In this document: positions 8,340 through 16,033 of the stretch, piece by piece
Numbering within the stretch: the stretch's first letter is position 1
Layout of the letters: every line of letters starts with the position of its first letter
Assembly (NCBI GenBank): GCA_018333775.1
Contig: JAGXSO010000152.1
Span: 1-49,063, forward strand
Direction of reading: 5' to 3'
DNA from: Truepera sp.
GTDB lineage: Bacteria; Deinococcota; Deinococci; Deinococcales; Trueperaceae
DNA length: 49,063 nucleotides
Made by a program: the position numbers and the translations under genes
Notes under the pieces: generated by a model
Databases searched by the model: none
Seen by the model: the letters and a program-made list of their open reading frames with translations, nothing else
Told to the model about the DNA's origin: nothing

Positions 8340-8900
8340 ATGTTGCGATCAAGGTTGCCACTGGTGCTGCTGCTTTTTTGCCTGCTGACGGGCGCGGCGC
8401 TGGCCGTATCGCTGCCAGTCGGCAGCGAGCTGATCATCACCGATAGCCGCGGTGAGGTAGTGCTGGGCTATGGGCGGGTGGTGGAGAGCCGACTCGAGCT
8501 GATGCTGAGCGAGCGCGCCCAAGACTTTGTCATGCTGATCCTGGCGCCGATGGGCACCGTTGAGGTGCGCCAGGGGCGGGTCGGCGCTGATGGTATGCCG
8601 CTGTTGCTTGACGACGCCGGGGTGTGGCAGCCGCTCGCAGCGCTTGTTTCTGCTGCCGAGTTGAGATTGTTGCTGCGGCGCGTGCCGGAGGGGACCTTTA
8701 GCGGGCGCCTGGACTTTGATGATGAGTTCCTGGACGATGACGAAGGCCGGGGCCGCGACGACGATGACAGTGATGACGACCGCCCGGGAGGTGGCGATGA
8801 TGATGACGGCGGCGACGATGACGACGGCGACGATGGCAATGACGATGATGACGATGATGACGACGGCGATGATGGCGATAACGACGACGATAATGATTGA
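8340..8900 (+). CDS. Secreted protein with Asp-rich C-terminal tail (paralogue 2)
   Basis: A 186-residue exported protein, apparently a paralogue of the previous gene. It has a Sec signal peptide (about residues 1-22, ending GAALA), then an N-domain beginning SLPVGSELIITDSRGEVV that aligns with the first protein, then a D/G/N tail (about residues 126-186) introduced by a DEGRGRDDD hinge nearly identical to the hinge of paralogue 1. It lacks the helical middle domain of the first. I prefer ATG 8340 over GTG 8334 because GGGGA at 8327-8331 is then about 8 nt away. The GAY-repeat DNA of the tail is prone to length change. Function unknown; a surface cation buffer or sensor ligand is possible. 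Confidence 0.75.
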   Translation: MLRSRLPLVLLLFCLLTGAALAVSLPVGSELIITDSRGEVVLGYGRVVESRLELMLSERAQDFVMLILAPMGTVEVRQGRVGADGMPLLLDDAGVWQPLAALVSAAELRLLLRRVPEGTFSGRLDFDDEFLDDDEGRGRDDDDSDDDRPGGGDDDDGGDDDDGDDGNDDDDDDDDGDDGDNDDDND

Positions 8901-8926
8901 GCGCGGCTGAAGATTGGGACGAGCGT

Positions 8927-9370
8927 GTGACGACTGCGCGGGTGTTATGGCTGCTAATAGCGCTCTCGGCTTGTGCCCCGGCAGTGCAGCCCGAGGCTGT
9001 CCAGGTGCTGCACTTGACCTTCTCGGCGGACGCCTGGGGCGGCCTCCCTTTTACCGCCGAGGCCAGGCAGCGGGCGCTGGTGCAGGCGCTGTTGGACAGG
9101 CGCGTGGAGCGGCTCGAGCAGGCGGTAGCTACCACCGTTGACATTCAGCCGGCCAGTGTACTGCTCAGCGTGCAGCGCTTTACCGCCTTTTTTGAAGTCG
9201 ATGCGCGCGGTGGCTTGCCCATCGTTAGCAGCGGCTATCACCTTGAGCTCCAGCTGGCCCAAAGCGCACCGGCGGTGTATGCCCGGCTCACCAACCGCGC
9301 GACCGGCATTACCCGCGGCCTGCGCCTCGATCCGGCCAGACTCGCGCTCAGGCAAAGCGAGAACCCGTGA
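8927..9370 (+). CDS. Putative lipoprotein coupled to a two-component system
   Basis: About 147 residues from GTG 8927. This start gives a short charged N-terminus, a hydrophobic core and a lipobox LSAC (residues 13-16), so the mature protein should be lipid-anchored at Cys16. An upstream TTG at 8897 is open but would bury the signal peptide behind ten extra residues. The body shows regular strands and helices (TAEARQRALVQALLDRRV) with no family I can name. The stop overlaps the start of the response regulator (GTGA), so the lipoprotein is translationally coupled to signalling. It may be an envelope accessory to the sensor kinase; that is inference. Confidence 0.65.
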   Translation: MTTARVLWLLIALSACAPAVQPEAVQVLHLTFSADAWGGLPFTAEARQRALVQALLDRRVERLEQAVATTVDIQPASVLLSVQRFTAFFEVDARGGLPIVSSGYHLELQLAQSAPAVYARLTNRATGITRGLRLDPARLALRQSENP

Positions 9371-10029
9371 AGGCCCGGATCCTGGTGGTGGAGGACGATC
9401 TTAAGCTGGCTCAGCTGCTGGTTTCTGAACTTGGGCAGGCCGGCTATCAGGTGACAGCGGTGCATACCGGTATCGATGCGCTGGTGCAGGCTGAGAACGA
9501 GCGCTTCGATCTGGTGATCCTCGACCTTAACCTTCCCGACGTGGATGGCATCGAGGTGGCTGAGCGGCTGACCCGCGCGGCGCCGGCCAATATCCTGATG
9601 CTGACCGCGCGCAGCGATGTCAAGAGCCGCGTCGAAGGGCTCTACGCCGGCGCCAGCGACTACCTGACCAAGCCGTTTAGCGTGCCGGAGTTGCTGGCTC
9701 GCGTGCATGTGCGCCTCAGAAGCCGCGGGGCCGGGATGCAGCTGCTCCAGCATGGCGCGCTCTCACTTGACCCGCAGTCGGGGGCGTGCTACGCCAACGG
9801 TGAGCTGCTGCCCTTAACCGCCCAGGAGTTCAAGGTATTGCTGCTGCTGTTAGAGCAGCGCGGGCGGATCTTTTCCAAGGAGGGCCTCGAGGAGCGCCTT
9901 TATGAGGGTGAGCTGCCCGGCTCGAACACGATTGAGGTGTTCATCTCCAATCTGCGCAAGAAGCTCGCCGCCGCCGGGGTCGAGGGGCTAATCAGCACCG
10001 TGCGGGGCCTGGGCTACGTGGTGCGCTAG
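9367..10029 (+). CDS. OmpR/PhoB-family response regulator
   Basis: A 220-residue DNA-binding response regulator. The receiver domain (1-~115) has the acidic pair D10-D11, the phospho-acceptor D53 in LDLNLPD, the switch residue in MLTARSD and the conserved lysine in LTKPFS. The C-terminal winged-helix domain (about 125-220) shows the OmpR pattern, with LTAQEFKVLLLLLEQRGRIF, then a recognition helix in NTIEVFISNLRKKL and the final wing TVRGLGYVV. The start is GTG inside the overlap with the lipoprotein stop. The sensor kinase follows after 3 nt. The likely targets include its own run of genes, since the two Asp-rich genes share this strand and a palindrome lies in their promoter region. Confidence 0.93.
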   Translation: MKARILVVEDDLKLAQLLVSELGQAGYQVTAVHTGIDALVQAENERFDLVILDLNLPDVDGIEVAERLTRAAPANILMLTARSDVKSRVEGLYAGASDYLTKPFSVPELLARVHVRLRSRGAGMQLLQHGALSLDPQSGACYANGELLPLTAQEFKVLLLLLEQRGRIFSKEGLEERLYEGELPGSNTIEVFISNLRKKLAAAGVEGLISTVRGLGYVVR

Positions 10030-10032
10030 CTC

Positions 10033-11316
10033 GTGACGCTCCGCCTCCGCCTGAGCCTGCTGTTAAGTGTGCTGCTGCTGGTCGGCCTGGGTTTGTTCGG
10101 CGGCCTGGCCTATCTGCTGTTTATTAGGCAGCAACAGGCGCAGCTTGAAGACCTGCTGCAGCGCGACCTGCAGCGGCTCGAGCTGCTGACCCAGGAGGTC
10201 GAGGTTGGCGCCCGGCTAGTGGGGGGCAACCAGGGCGCCTTGGTAGTGCAGATGGTCAGTACAGCGGGGCAGGTGGTGCTGCCGTTTGGGGCAGGCGAAG
10301 TTTTGCCGCTCGCTACCGAGCCGACCTCTGTTAGCCTGGGTGGCCAGCCGCTGTTGGTGGCGAGTGTCCCCTGGAACTCGCCTGGTGGCGCCGCGCTGGG
10401 CACTATTCGGGTCGGCCTCGCCCTGGATGAGGCGTTGTTGGTCAGGCAGGAGCTGCTAAGAGCGCTATTGCTGAGCGGCGCGATCATCGCGCTGCTAGCG
10501 CTGCTGCTCGGACTGGGCTTACTACAGCGAGCGCTCTATCCGCTCGCCTCGCTGGCGACTCAGGCCCGTGCCGTCGATCCGGTCAGGCCGCAGCTGGCCA
10601 GCTATCAGGGGCCGGACGATGAGGTAGCGTCCGTTGCTCATGCTTTAAATACTGCCCTGGAGGGGATTCGCTCCCGGCAGGAGGCCGAGCGCGCTGCGCT
10701 GGCCGAGATCGCCCATGAGCTGGCCGCGCCGCTGACCCTGGTAGCGGCGCATCTCGATCGGCTGCTGGCGCAGCGCCCTGATGACGTGGGGGTCAGCGCC
10801 GCTCATAATGCCGCGATCGAGCTGCTCTATACCTCCCAGGACCTGCTGACGCTGGCGCGGGGCGAGCTCGAGCTCAACCTGAACTGGGAGGTTGTCGATC
10901 TTGTGGCAGTGATGCAGCGGGTAGCGCGTGAATATCCCGGCGTAACGGTGGCCGTGGCCGCTACGGCACCGGTGGCGGGAGATGTGCAACGCCTGACCCA
11001 ACTGGTGCGCAACCTGGTGCGCAACGCCGTACAGGCTGCCGGTGACCCGGCTGCCGTGACTATGCGTCTTGACGCCGCTGGTGAGACGGTCCGTCTGGCG
11101 GTGGTTGATGGGGGCCCTGGAATTGCCGAGCGCGACCTGCCCAGGCTGTTTGAGCGTTTTTACTCGAGCGGCCAGGGGGCAGGGGTCGGCCTGTATGTGG
11201 CCGAGCAGCTTGCCCTGCGGCATGGCGGACGCATCGAGGTGGTCAGCGCGTTGGGCCAAGGTAGTACCTTCACATTGGTATTGCCGACGCTAGAGTCACA
11301 GCTCGAGTCGAATTAG
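10033..11316 (+). CDS. Membrane sensor histidine kinase
   Basis: A 427-residue two-component sensor. It has a first membrane helix (about 6-28), an extracytoplasmic sensing region of about 110 residues, a second membrane helix (about 142-164), a HAMP-like linker (PLASLATQARAVDP), and a dimerisation domain with phospho-acceptor H228 in EIAHELAAPL. The ATPase domain has an N box (RNLVRNAVQAAG), G1 (VVDGGPGI), F box (LFERFYSS) and G2 (GAGVGLYVAEQL). All catalytic boxes are intact. It pairs with the response regulator 3 nt upstream. Its extracytoplasmic domain is not overtly acidic, so direct cation sensing cannot be read from the sequence. The ligand is unknown. Confidence 0.93.
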   Translation: MTLRLRLSLLLSVLLLVGLGLFGGLAYLLFIRQQQAQLEDLLQRDLQRLELLTQEVEVGARLVGGNQGALVVQMVSTAGQVVLPFGAGEVLPLATEPTSVSLGGQPLLVASVPWNSPGGAALGTIRVGLALDEALLVRQELLRALLLSGAIIALLALLLGLGLLQRALYPLASLATQARAVDPVRPQLASYQGPDDEVASVAHALNTALEGIRSRQEAERAALAEIAHELAAPLTLVAAHLDRLLAQRPDDVGVSAAHNAAIELLYTSQDLLTLARGELELNLNWEVVDLVAVMQRVAREYPGVTVAVAATAPVAGDVQRLTQLVRNLVRNAVQAAGDPAAVTMRLDAAGETVRLAVVDGGPGIAERDLPRLFERFYSSGQGAGVGLYVAEQLALRHGGRIEVVSALGQGSTFTLVLPTLESQLESN

Positions 11317-11344
11317 CAGCGAAACATAAGTTTCACGCGCAGAT

Positions 11345-11383
11345 AGTATCGTGAAAAGAATCACGCATTAGTATGATAGCACC
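11345..11383 (+). promoter_or_regulatory. CRP-like palindrome with a downstream minus-10, no gene following
   Basis: AGTATC is followed by GTGA-N6-TCAC (11351-11364), then 7 nt, then TATGAT at 11372-11377 and AGCACC. The layout closely matches the priA upstream region on the other strand at 48579-48610. Here it points into the 3' end of convergent zapE, so it may drive a small or antisense RNA. Confidence 0.4.
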
Positions 11384-11415
11384 ACCCCTAAAACAGTCGC
11401 GCTTGCGAACTCAGA

Positions 11416-12426
11416 CTACTGTCGGCCTTCGCCGAGCAGCTCGAGCAGGCGCGAGAGGCAGCGGAAGTGCTTGGCAGCATAGGCGCTATGGCGGTAGCTG
11501 GCGTCAAACAGCTCGCTCACTGGGAGGTCTCCGCTGATTCGCAGGCCGCGTTTTAAGTCGTAGAGCTTGTCAACGAAGTGTACAAAGCGCAGCGCGCTAC
11601 CCTGATCCTTTAGCTGGGTCAGGTTAGCCAGATAGACACTACCGACCGGCCGGAGTAGCTCACCGTAGCGGATGGGGTGGTAGCGGCTTAACAGCGCTAA
11701 GAGCTCGAGCCACTCCAGGCGGAGGACCGGCAGCCGGGTTTCACATGCCAGCAGCGCAGCAAACTCCTGTTGGGACAGCAGCGCGCCGGCTTGTGTGCGG
11801 TGGCGGTAGTCCGGGCCCTCAAGGCGTAGCACCGTAAAGCGCTCGGCGATACTCTGAATCTCGCGCTTGAAGTCTTCGGCGTTGAAGCGGCCCTGGCCCT
11901 GCGCTTCGGGCGGGGTGTTGGAGGTGGTGATAACCGCCGTACCGCGCGCGAATGCTGCCGCCAAGAAGCTCTTGACCATCAGGGTGTTGCCGGGATCGTC
12001 GAGTTCGAACTCATCGAGGCAGAGCAGGCGGCTATCGCGAAAGGCTTCTTGTGCTCCTGTCATGCCTAACACACCGATGCTGTAGACCAGCTCCTGAAAG
12101 CTCAGATAAGTCTTGACGCTGCTGCTCTCGTGATAGGCGGCGGCTAAGAGGTGCGTCTTGCCGACGCCAAAGCCGCCATCAAGGTAGAGCCCGCTGCCGG
12201 GTTGCGGCCGCTGGCGAGGCCGCCAACGCAGCCAAGAGCCTGTTGCCGAGGGTCGCGGCGCGGCGATGGCGAACTCGCGCACCGTGTCGCGCGCGGCGCT
12301 CTGCGATGGGTGCTGCGGAGCGTAGTTTTCAAAGCTGGTGGTGCTGAAACGCGGCGGCGGTATGAAGTGTAGCTGTGGCGGCCCGACCGGTAACGTGAGG
12401 TTAGACGGAGCGAGAAGCGGAGTCAC
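11416..12426 (-). CDS. zapE: Cell division protein ZapE (AFG1-like ATPase)
   Basis: A 336-residue AFG1/ZapE-family P-loop ATPase. Walker A is GGFGVGKT (84-91), Walker B is LLCLDEF (134-140), and the family pattern after it is kept (DPGNTLMVKSFLAAAFARGTAVITTSNTPP, with sensor Asn). The C-terminal region with FVHFVDKLYDLKRGLRISG also matches. In E. coli ZapE destabilises FtsZ polymers under stress. The start is GTG at 12426; an ACGGTA (TACCGT on the coding strand) lies 6 nt upstream, so the message is probably leaderless. It diverges from the B12 riboswitch and converges on the sensor kinase. An N-terminal stretch of about 40 residues is proline-rich and looks unstructured. Confidence 0.9.
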   Translation of the reverse strand: MTPLLAPSNLTLPVGPPQLHFIPPPRFSTTSFENYAPQHPSQSAARDTVREFAIAAPRPSATGSWLRWRPRQRPQPGSGLYLDGGFGVGKTHLLAAAYHESSSVKTYLSFQELVYSIGVLGMTGAQEAFRDSRLLCLDEFELDDPGNTLMVKSFLAAAFARGTAVITTSNTPPEAQGQGRFNAEDFKREIQSIAERFTVLRLEGPDYRHRTQAGALLSQQEFAALLACETRLPVLRLEWLELLALLSRYHPIRYGELLRPVGSVYLANLTQLKDQGSALRFVHFVDKLYDLKRGLRISGDLPVSELFDASYRHSAYAAKHFRCLSRLLELLGEGRQ

Positions 12427-12464
12427 GGGATTACGGTACCACTATGACCGCACTCCGAGGCCGG

Positions 12465-12494
12465 TTGACAAACGCTCCAGACAAGCTCTATTCT
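12465..12494 (+). promoter_or_regulatory. Promoter of the cobalamin riboswitch and btuFCD
   Basis: TTGACA at 12465-12470 and TATTCT at 12489-12494 are separated by 18 bp, directly upstream of the riboswitch. This is among the clearest sigma-70-type promoters in the window. Confidence 0.7.
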
Positions 12495-12501
12495 GGCGCT
12501 A

Positions 12502-12672
12502 AGCCAGCATCCTGGCGGGCTTGTCGGTCGGGGAAGTCCGGTGAAACTCCGGCGCTGTCCCGCAACGGTAACAGTCCGAGTACCGACCCACGAGCCGCAG
12601 CACCCCTTGCGAGGACAAGGCTAGGGCGCAACGCCCCTACTGTTCTCGCAGGAGACCCGAAGGAGGTTTCCT
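12502..12672 (+). ncRNA. Cobalamin (B12) riboswitch
   Basis: The conserved core is plain: GGGAAGTCCGGTGAAA at 12531-12546, the CCGGCGCTGTCCCGCAAC stretch (12550-12567), GGTAA, then AGTCCGAGTACCGACC (the closing strand that pairs with GGTCGG at 12526-12531). A variable peripheral part follows and the B12-responsive end is near 12640-12670. The ribosome site AAGGAGG is followed at once by TTTCCT, and CAGGA also occurs just before it, so the Shine-Dalgarno can be sequestered. It therefore likely acts on translation, repressing btuF when adenosylcobalamin is plentiful. Confidence 0.93.
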
Positions 12673-13554
12673 GTGTTGCTTTTTCGCACCCTGCTAATCA
12701 TGGCCCTGTGGCTGGCTACCGCGCTGGCCAGCCCGTACCCATTAACGCTGACCGACGAGCTGGGCTACACCCTGACCCTGACTGCCGAGCCGCAGCGGGT
12801 GGTCAGTATGTTGCCAAGCCACACCGAGACGGTCTGCGCGCTAAACGGCTGCCTGACGCTGGTAGGGATTGACGATTTTAGCGCTGGAGTTCCCAACACT
12901 AGCGGCCTCCCCACGCTGGGCGGCGGCCTCTTTGGTTTTAACTTAGAGGCGATTGTGGCGCTTAAGCCAGACCTGGTACTGGTCTCCGAGTTCGGCGAGT
13001 TAGCCGGAGCGCTGCGCCAGGCCGGTCTCACGGTGTTCGCCGGGAGTCCGCAGAGCTTTGAGGACGCCTTCAGCTTCTTTGAGATTATCGGCCAGCTGGT
13101 CAATCGTCAGGAAGAGGCCGCCCAATTGGCCACCAGCGTGCGCGCAGAGGTCGCAGAGGTCGCGGCGGCGGTCGCCGGCCGCACGCCCCCGACCGTCTAT
13201 TACGAGCTCGATGCTACCCCCTTTAGCGTCGGCCCCGGCAGCTTCATCGGCGTGCTAATCGCTAAGGCCGGGGGGCAGAACATCGTCTCGGCGGAGCTAG
13301 GCGACTTCCCGATGCTCGATCCGGAGTTCATCGTCAGCGCCGACCCGGAGATTATCGTGCTGGCAAGCCATCCGCACGGCGAGAGTGCCGCCACGGTAGC
13401 GGCGCGGCCGGGCTGGGCGACGCTGAGCGCGGTGGTTGAGGGGGCGATCATCGAGTTAACGTCGGAGCAGGTTGACCTCATTAACCGCCCCGGCCCCAAC
13501 TTAGGCGCGGCGGTCAGATTGCTGGCAAGCTTCTTCCATCCTGATGCTTTCTGA
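12673..13554 (+). CDS. btuF: Cobalamin ABC transporter substrate-binding protein (BtuF-like)
   Basis: A 293-residue class III periplasmic binding protein. It has a signal peptide at residues 1-19 (ending TALA), with no lipobox. The BtuF/FepB fold is recognisable in RVVSMLPSHTETVCALN (first lobe, the conserved SPS/HTE-like loop of cobalamin binders), then LEAIVALKPDLVLVSE, and the second-lobe pattern ISADPEIIV-like. The GTG start lies after the AAGGAGG ribosome site at the end of the riboswitch, which fixes the start and the substrate class. The B12 switch strongly suggests cobalamin or cobinamide as cargo rather than iron-siderophore. The 3' end overlaps btuC by 11 bases. Confidence 0.9.
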   Translation: MLLFRTLLIMALWLATALASPYPLTLTDELGYTLTLTAEPQRVVSMLPSHTETVCALNGCLTLVGIDDFSAGVPNTSGLPTLGGGLFGFNLEAIVALKPDLVLVSEFGELAGALRQAGLTVFAGSPQSFEDAFSFFEIIGQLVNRQEEAAQLATSVRAEVAEVAAAVAGRTPPTVYYELDATPFSVGPGSFIGVLIAKAGGQNIVSAELGDFPMLDPEFIVSADPEIIVLASHPHGESAATVAARPGWATLSAVVEGAIIELTSEQVDLINRPGPNLGAAVRLLASFFHPDAF

Positions 13555-14602
13555 TCCTGCCGCGCTGAGCACTGCGACTGCGCCGCGCCGCCTGCCGCTG
13601 AGCCTGCCGCTCTTAGGACTGGCTGTCCTGCTGGCGGTAATTGGGCTGGCGGCCAGCGTCGGGGCTGTCCCAATCTCGCTGCGCGAGGTGGTCGGTGCGG
13701 TCTGGCGCGGCCTAACCGGAGAGCTGAGCGGTCCACTTGATACCATTATCTGGCAGCTGCGGCTGCCGCGGGTCCTGTTAGCGGCGCTGGTAGGCGGCTC
13801 GCTGGCGTTGGCTGGCGTTGCCTATCAGGGGCTGTTTCGCAATCCGCTAGCCGACCCCTATCTGCTCGGGGTAGCCAGCGGCGCGGGCTTCGGGGCCAGC
13901 CTGGTGCTGGCCTTTTCGGCTACGGTGCCCCTGTTGGCGCAGCTTGGCGTGCCGCTGGTAGCCTTCATATGCGCACTGGCCGCGGCCCTGCTAGTGACCG
14001 TGCTGGCCCGGCAAGGGGGCGGCCTGCCGCTGGTGGCGCTAATCCTGGCGGGGGTGGTGGTGGGCTCGATACTCACCGCCGCCACCTCGCTGACTATGCT
14101 GGCGGCGCGGGAACAGGCGGCCGGGGTGCTGGCCTGGCTGCTCGGCAGCTTCGCCTTTGCCGGCTGGGCCAAGCTTGCTTCGGCCTTGCCGCTGGTCCTG
14201 GTGGCGGCCGTTGTCATCTGGCTCAGCCATCGAGCGCTCAACCTGCTGGCGCTCGGCGAGGAGCAGGCGGCGCAGCTCGGCTTGCCGGTTGAGGCCTTTA
14301 AGCTGCTGCTGATTGGGGCGGCTACCCTGGCTACCGCCGCTGCGGTCAGCGTATCGGGGGTGATCGGCTTTGTCGGGCTGATGGTGCCGCACGCGGTGCG
14401 GCTGTGGGTTGGGGCTGATCACAAACGGTTGATTCCGCTGGCTGGCCTGGCGGGTGCGGTGTTCATGGTGCTGGCCGACCTGCTGGCTCGCACTGTGATC
14501 GCACCGAGCGAACTGCCGGTCGGGGTGATTACGGCGCTGGTGGGGGGGCCGTTCTTTCTGGCAGTGCTGCGGCGCTCGAGCCTGCGCCAGCGGGAGGGCT
14601 GA
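13544..14602 (+). CDS. btuC: Cobalamin ABC transporter permease (BtuC/FecCD family)
   Basis: A 352-residue FecCD-family permease with about ten membrane helices. Family motifs include LRLPRVLLAALVGGSLALAG near the N-terminus, then QGLFRNPLADPYLLGVASGAG, and the coupling region VSGVIGFVGLMVPHAVR near 265-282. A first helix begins at about residue 19 after a short polar tail. It overlaps btuF by 11 bases and shares one base with btuD, so all three transporter subunits are made from one message under the riboswitch. The specificity for B12 follows from that control, since the family also carries iron chelates and haem. Confidence 0.93.
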   Translation: MLSDPAALSTATAPRRLPLSLPLLGLAVLLAVIGLAASVGAVPISLREVVGAVWRGLTGELSGPLDTIIWQLRLPRVLLAALVGGSLALAGVAYQGLFRNPLADPYLLGVASGAGFGASLVLAFSATVPLLAQLGVPLVAFICALAAALLVTVLARQGGGLPLVALILAGVVVGSILTAATSLTMLAAREQAAGVLAWLLGSFAFAGWAKLASALPLVLVAAVVIWLSHRALNLLALGEEQAAQLGLPVEAFKLLLIGAATLATAAAVSVSGVIGFVGLMVPHAVRLWVGADHKRLIPLAGLAGAVFMVLADLLARTVIAPSELPVGVITALVGGPFFLAVLRRSSLRQREG

Positions 14603-15366
14603 TGCTCTGCGCCCAGCGCCTCACCTTCCGCTACGGGCGGACGCCGGTCGTAGCCGACCTCAGCTTCAGCCTGGCAGCAGGTGAGGTGTTGGGGGTAGTA
14701 GGGCCGAACGGGGCAGGGAAGTCAACCTTGATCCGCCTGCTGACTCGTATCCTGAGCCCTGACGCCGGCATGGTGACGGTGGCGGGTCGCGAGCTTGGCA
14801 GCCTGAGCAGGCTCGAGCTAGCCCGGATCGCCGCCGTAGTGCCGCAAGCCGCCGGACTGCCAGACGGTTTTACCGCGCTGGAGCTGGTCGCTATGGGTCG
14901 CACGCCGCACCTGGGCTGGCTCTCCCAGCCCTCGCGCCGCGACGAGGCGATAACTGAAGAGGCGATGCGCCGCACCGACACCTGGCGCTTCCGCCACCGC
15001 CTAGCCGCTACCCTTTCCGGCGGTGAGCGGCAGCGCGTGGTGTTGGCTCGAGCCTTGGCCCAAGAACCGCAGCTCGTGCTCTTGGATGAACCCACCAACC
15101 ACCTCGACCTGAGCTATCAAGCCGAGCTGGTGGCGCTGATCCGCCGCGAAGCACAGGGCGGCCTGGCAGCGCTGGTAGTGCTGCACGACCTCAATCTGGC
15201 GATTCGGGCCTGCGACCGGATGCTGGTGCTAAACCAGGGCCGCTTGGTAGCCGAGGGCCCCCCGGCCGAGGTCATTACCCCGGCGCTGCTGCGCCAGGTC
15301 TACGGCGCTGCTGCCGAGGTGCTGCACCCGCCTGGACTGGGGCCGGTGGTAGTGCCGAGGCTCTAG
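14602..15366 (+). CDS. btuD: Cobalamin ABC transporter ATP-binding protein (BtuD-like)
   Basis: A 254-residue ABC ATPase with all motifs. Walker A is GPNGAGKST (34-42), the Q-loop is near VPQAAG (80-85), the signature is LSGGE (138-142), Walker B is LVLLDEP with D162-E163, and the switch His is H195 in VLHDLNLA. The length fits the FecE/BtuD subfamily. The start ATG shares a base with the btuC stop. A Q-loop followed by LELVAMGRTPHLG is typical of siderophore and cobalamin importers. It closes the riboswitch-controlled transporter operon; ruvC begins 18 bp later with its own candidate promoter. Confidence 0.93.
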   Translation: MLCAQRLTFRYGRTPVVADLSFSLAAGEVLGVVGPNGAGKSTLIRLLTRILSPDAGMVTVAGRELGSLSRLELARIAAVVPQAAGLPDGFTALELVAMGRTPHLGWLSQPSRRDEAITEEAMRRTDTWRFRHRLAATLSGGERQRVVLARALAQEPQLVLLDEPTNHLDLSYQAELVALIRREAQGGLAALVVLHDLNLAIRACDRMLVLNQGRLVAEGPPAEVITPALLRQVYGAAAEVLHPPGLGPVVVPRL

Positions 15367-15384
15367 GCATGTCATGCTAGGGCC

Positions 15385-15996
15385 ATGCCCTCTCCACTAC
15401 CTTCCCCGCTCGTGGTGATCGGCCTCGATCCCGGCTTGGCTAATCTGGGCCTCGGCGCGGTGCGCGAGGCAGGCCGGGAGTTGACGCTGCTCGGCAGCGC
15501 GCTTGTTCGCACCAGCCCGCGCAGCCCACAGGCGGAACGGTTGCTGGCGCTCTACCAGGCGACCGAGGCGTTTATTGTGGCCCACCGGCCTGATGCCATA
15601 GTTATTGAAGGGCAGTACTTTCACCAGCAGCGCGACCTTGCGTTCAAGGTCGGCCAGGCGGTCGGTGTGGCGCTGTTAGCTGCCGCCCGCCACAGCGTGC
15701 CGGTCTTCGAGTACGGCCCGTTGCAGGTCAAGCAAGCGCTGGTCGGTTCGGGCCGGGCCAGCAAGGCGCAAGTCACCTTCATGGTGCGGGCCATGCTCAA
15801 ACTGCCCACTACCCCTGACCCGAGCGAAGCGAGACGCCGTCCCTTCGGAATTGTCGGGCGAAGCCTTGAGCTTCGCGAACCCGAGCAACGCGAGGGAGTA
15901 AGTTTTGACAGCCATCACGTGGCCGACGCCTTGGCATTAGCGCTGACGCACCTCAGCTATCGGCGGATGAAAAAGCTCGTGGCTGGTGGCCTGTAG
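15385..15996 (+). CDS. ruvC: Crossover junction endonuclease RuvC with an in-frame repeat insertion
   Basis: RuvC resolves Holliday junctions. D15 (GLDPGLANLG), E75 (IVIEGQYFHQQ) and the terminal H178-V-A-D181 (SHHVADALALAL) match the catalytic set. At 203 residues it is 25-40 longer than usual. The excess lies at about residues 142-174, between the MLKLP helix and the last motif, and is encoded by GC-rich palindromic repeats also found elsewhere in this window. The frame is kept and the catalytic residues remain, so the protein may still work with an extra loop. A CATGCT box 6 nt before the ATG fits a weak leaderless promoter. It converges with the GH13 gene. Confidence 0.88.
   Translation: MPSPLPSPLVVIGLDPGLANLGLGAVREAGRELTLLGSALVRTSPRSPQAERLLALYQATEAFIVAHRPDAIVIEGQYFHQQRDLAFKVGQAVGVALLAAARHSVPVFEYGPLQVKQALVGSGRASKAQVTFMVRAMLKLPTTPDPSEARRRPFGIVGRSLELREPEQREGVSFDSHHVADALALALTHLSYRRMKKLVAGGL
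15817..15898 (+). repeat. Composite palindromic repeat block inside ruvC
   Basis: The block contains GACCCGAGCGAAGCGAG (15817-15833), then TCCCTTCGG (15840-15848), then the A-family unit GTCGGGCGAAGCCTT (15853-15867), then GAGCTTCGCGAA (15868-15879), then CCCGAGCAACGCGAGGGA (15881-15898). The TCCCTTCGG and GAGCTTCGCGAA halves are contiguous in the recombinase and hisS copies, so the A unit appears nested inside another repeat, adding 18 nt. Confidence 0.75.
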
Positions 15997-16024
15997 AGTT
16001 GTCCCACAGGCTACAGGCCACCAG
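15983..16024. terminator. Perfect 14-bp inverted repeat between convergent ruvC and GH13 genes
   Basis: CTGGTGGCCTGTAG (15983-15996, including the ruvC stop) and CTACAGGCCACCAG (16011-16024) form a 14-bp stem with a 14-nt loop. No T-run follows on either strand. It probably separates the two convergent transcripts, or it is another repeat of the chromosome. Confidence 0.5.
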
Positions 16025-16033
16025 CTACAGGCC

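Noticed and set aside
8044..8361. His/Arg-rich and Met/Thr-rich frames over the Asp-rich tails
   Set aside because: They are other-frame readings of the GAY repeat and have no independent start signals.
12444..12872. A 142-residue open frame across the region before btuF
   Set aside because: It covers the cobalamin riboswitch core and then the btuF 5' end in a different frame. RNA conservation explains this stretch, not protein.
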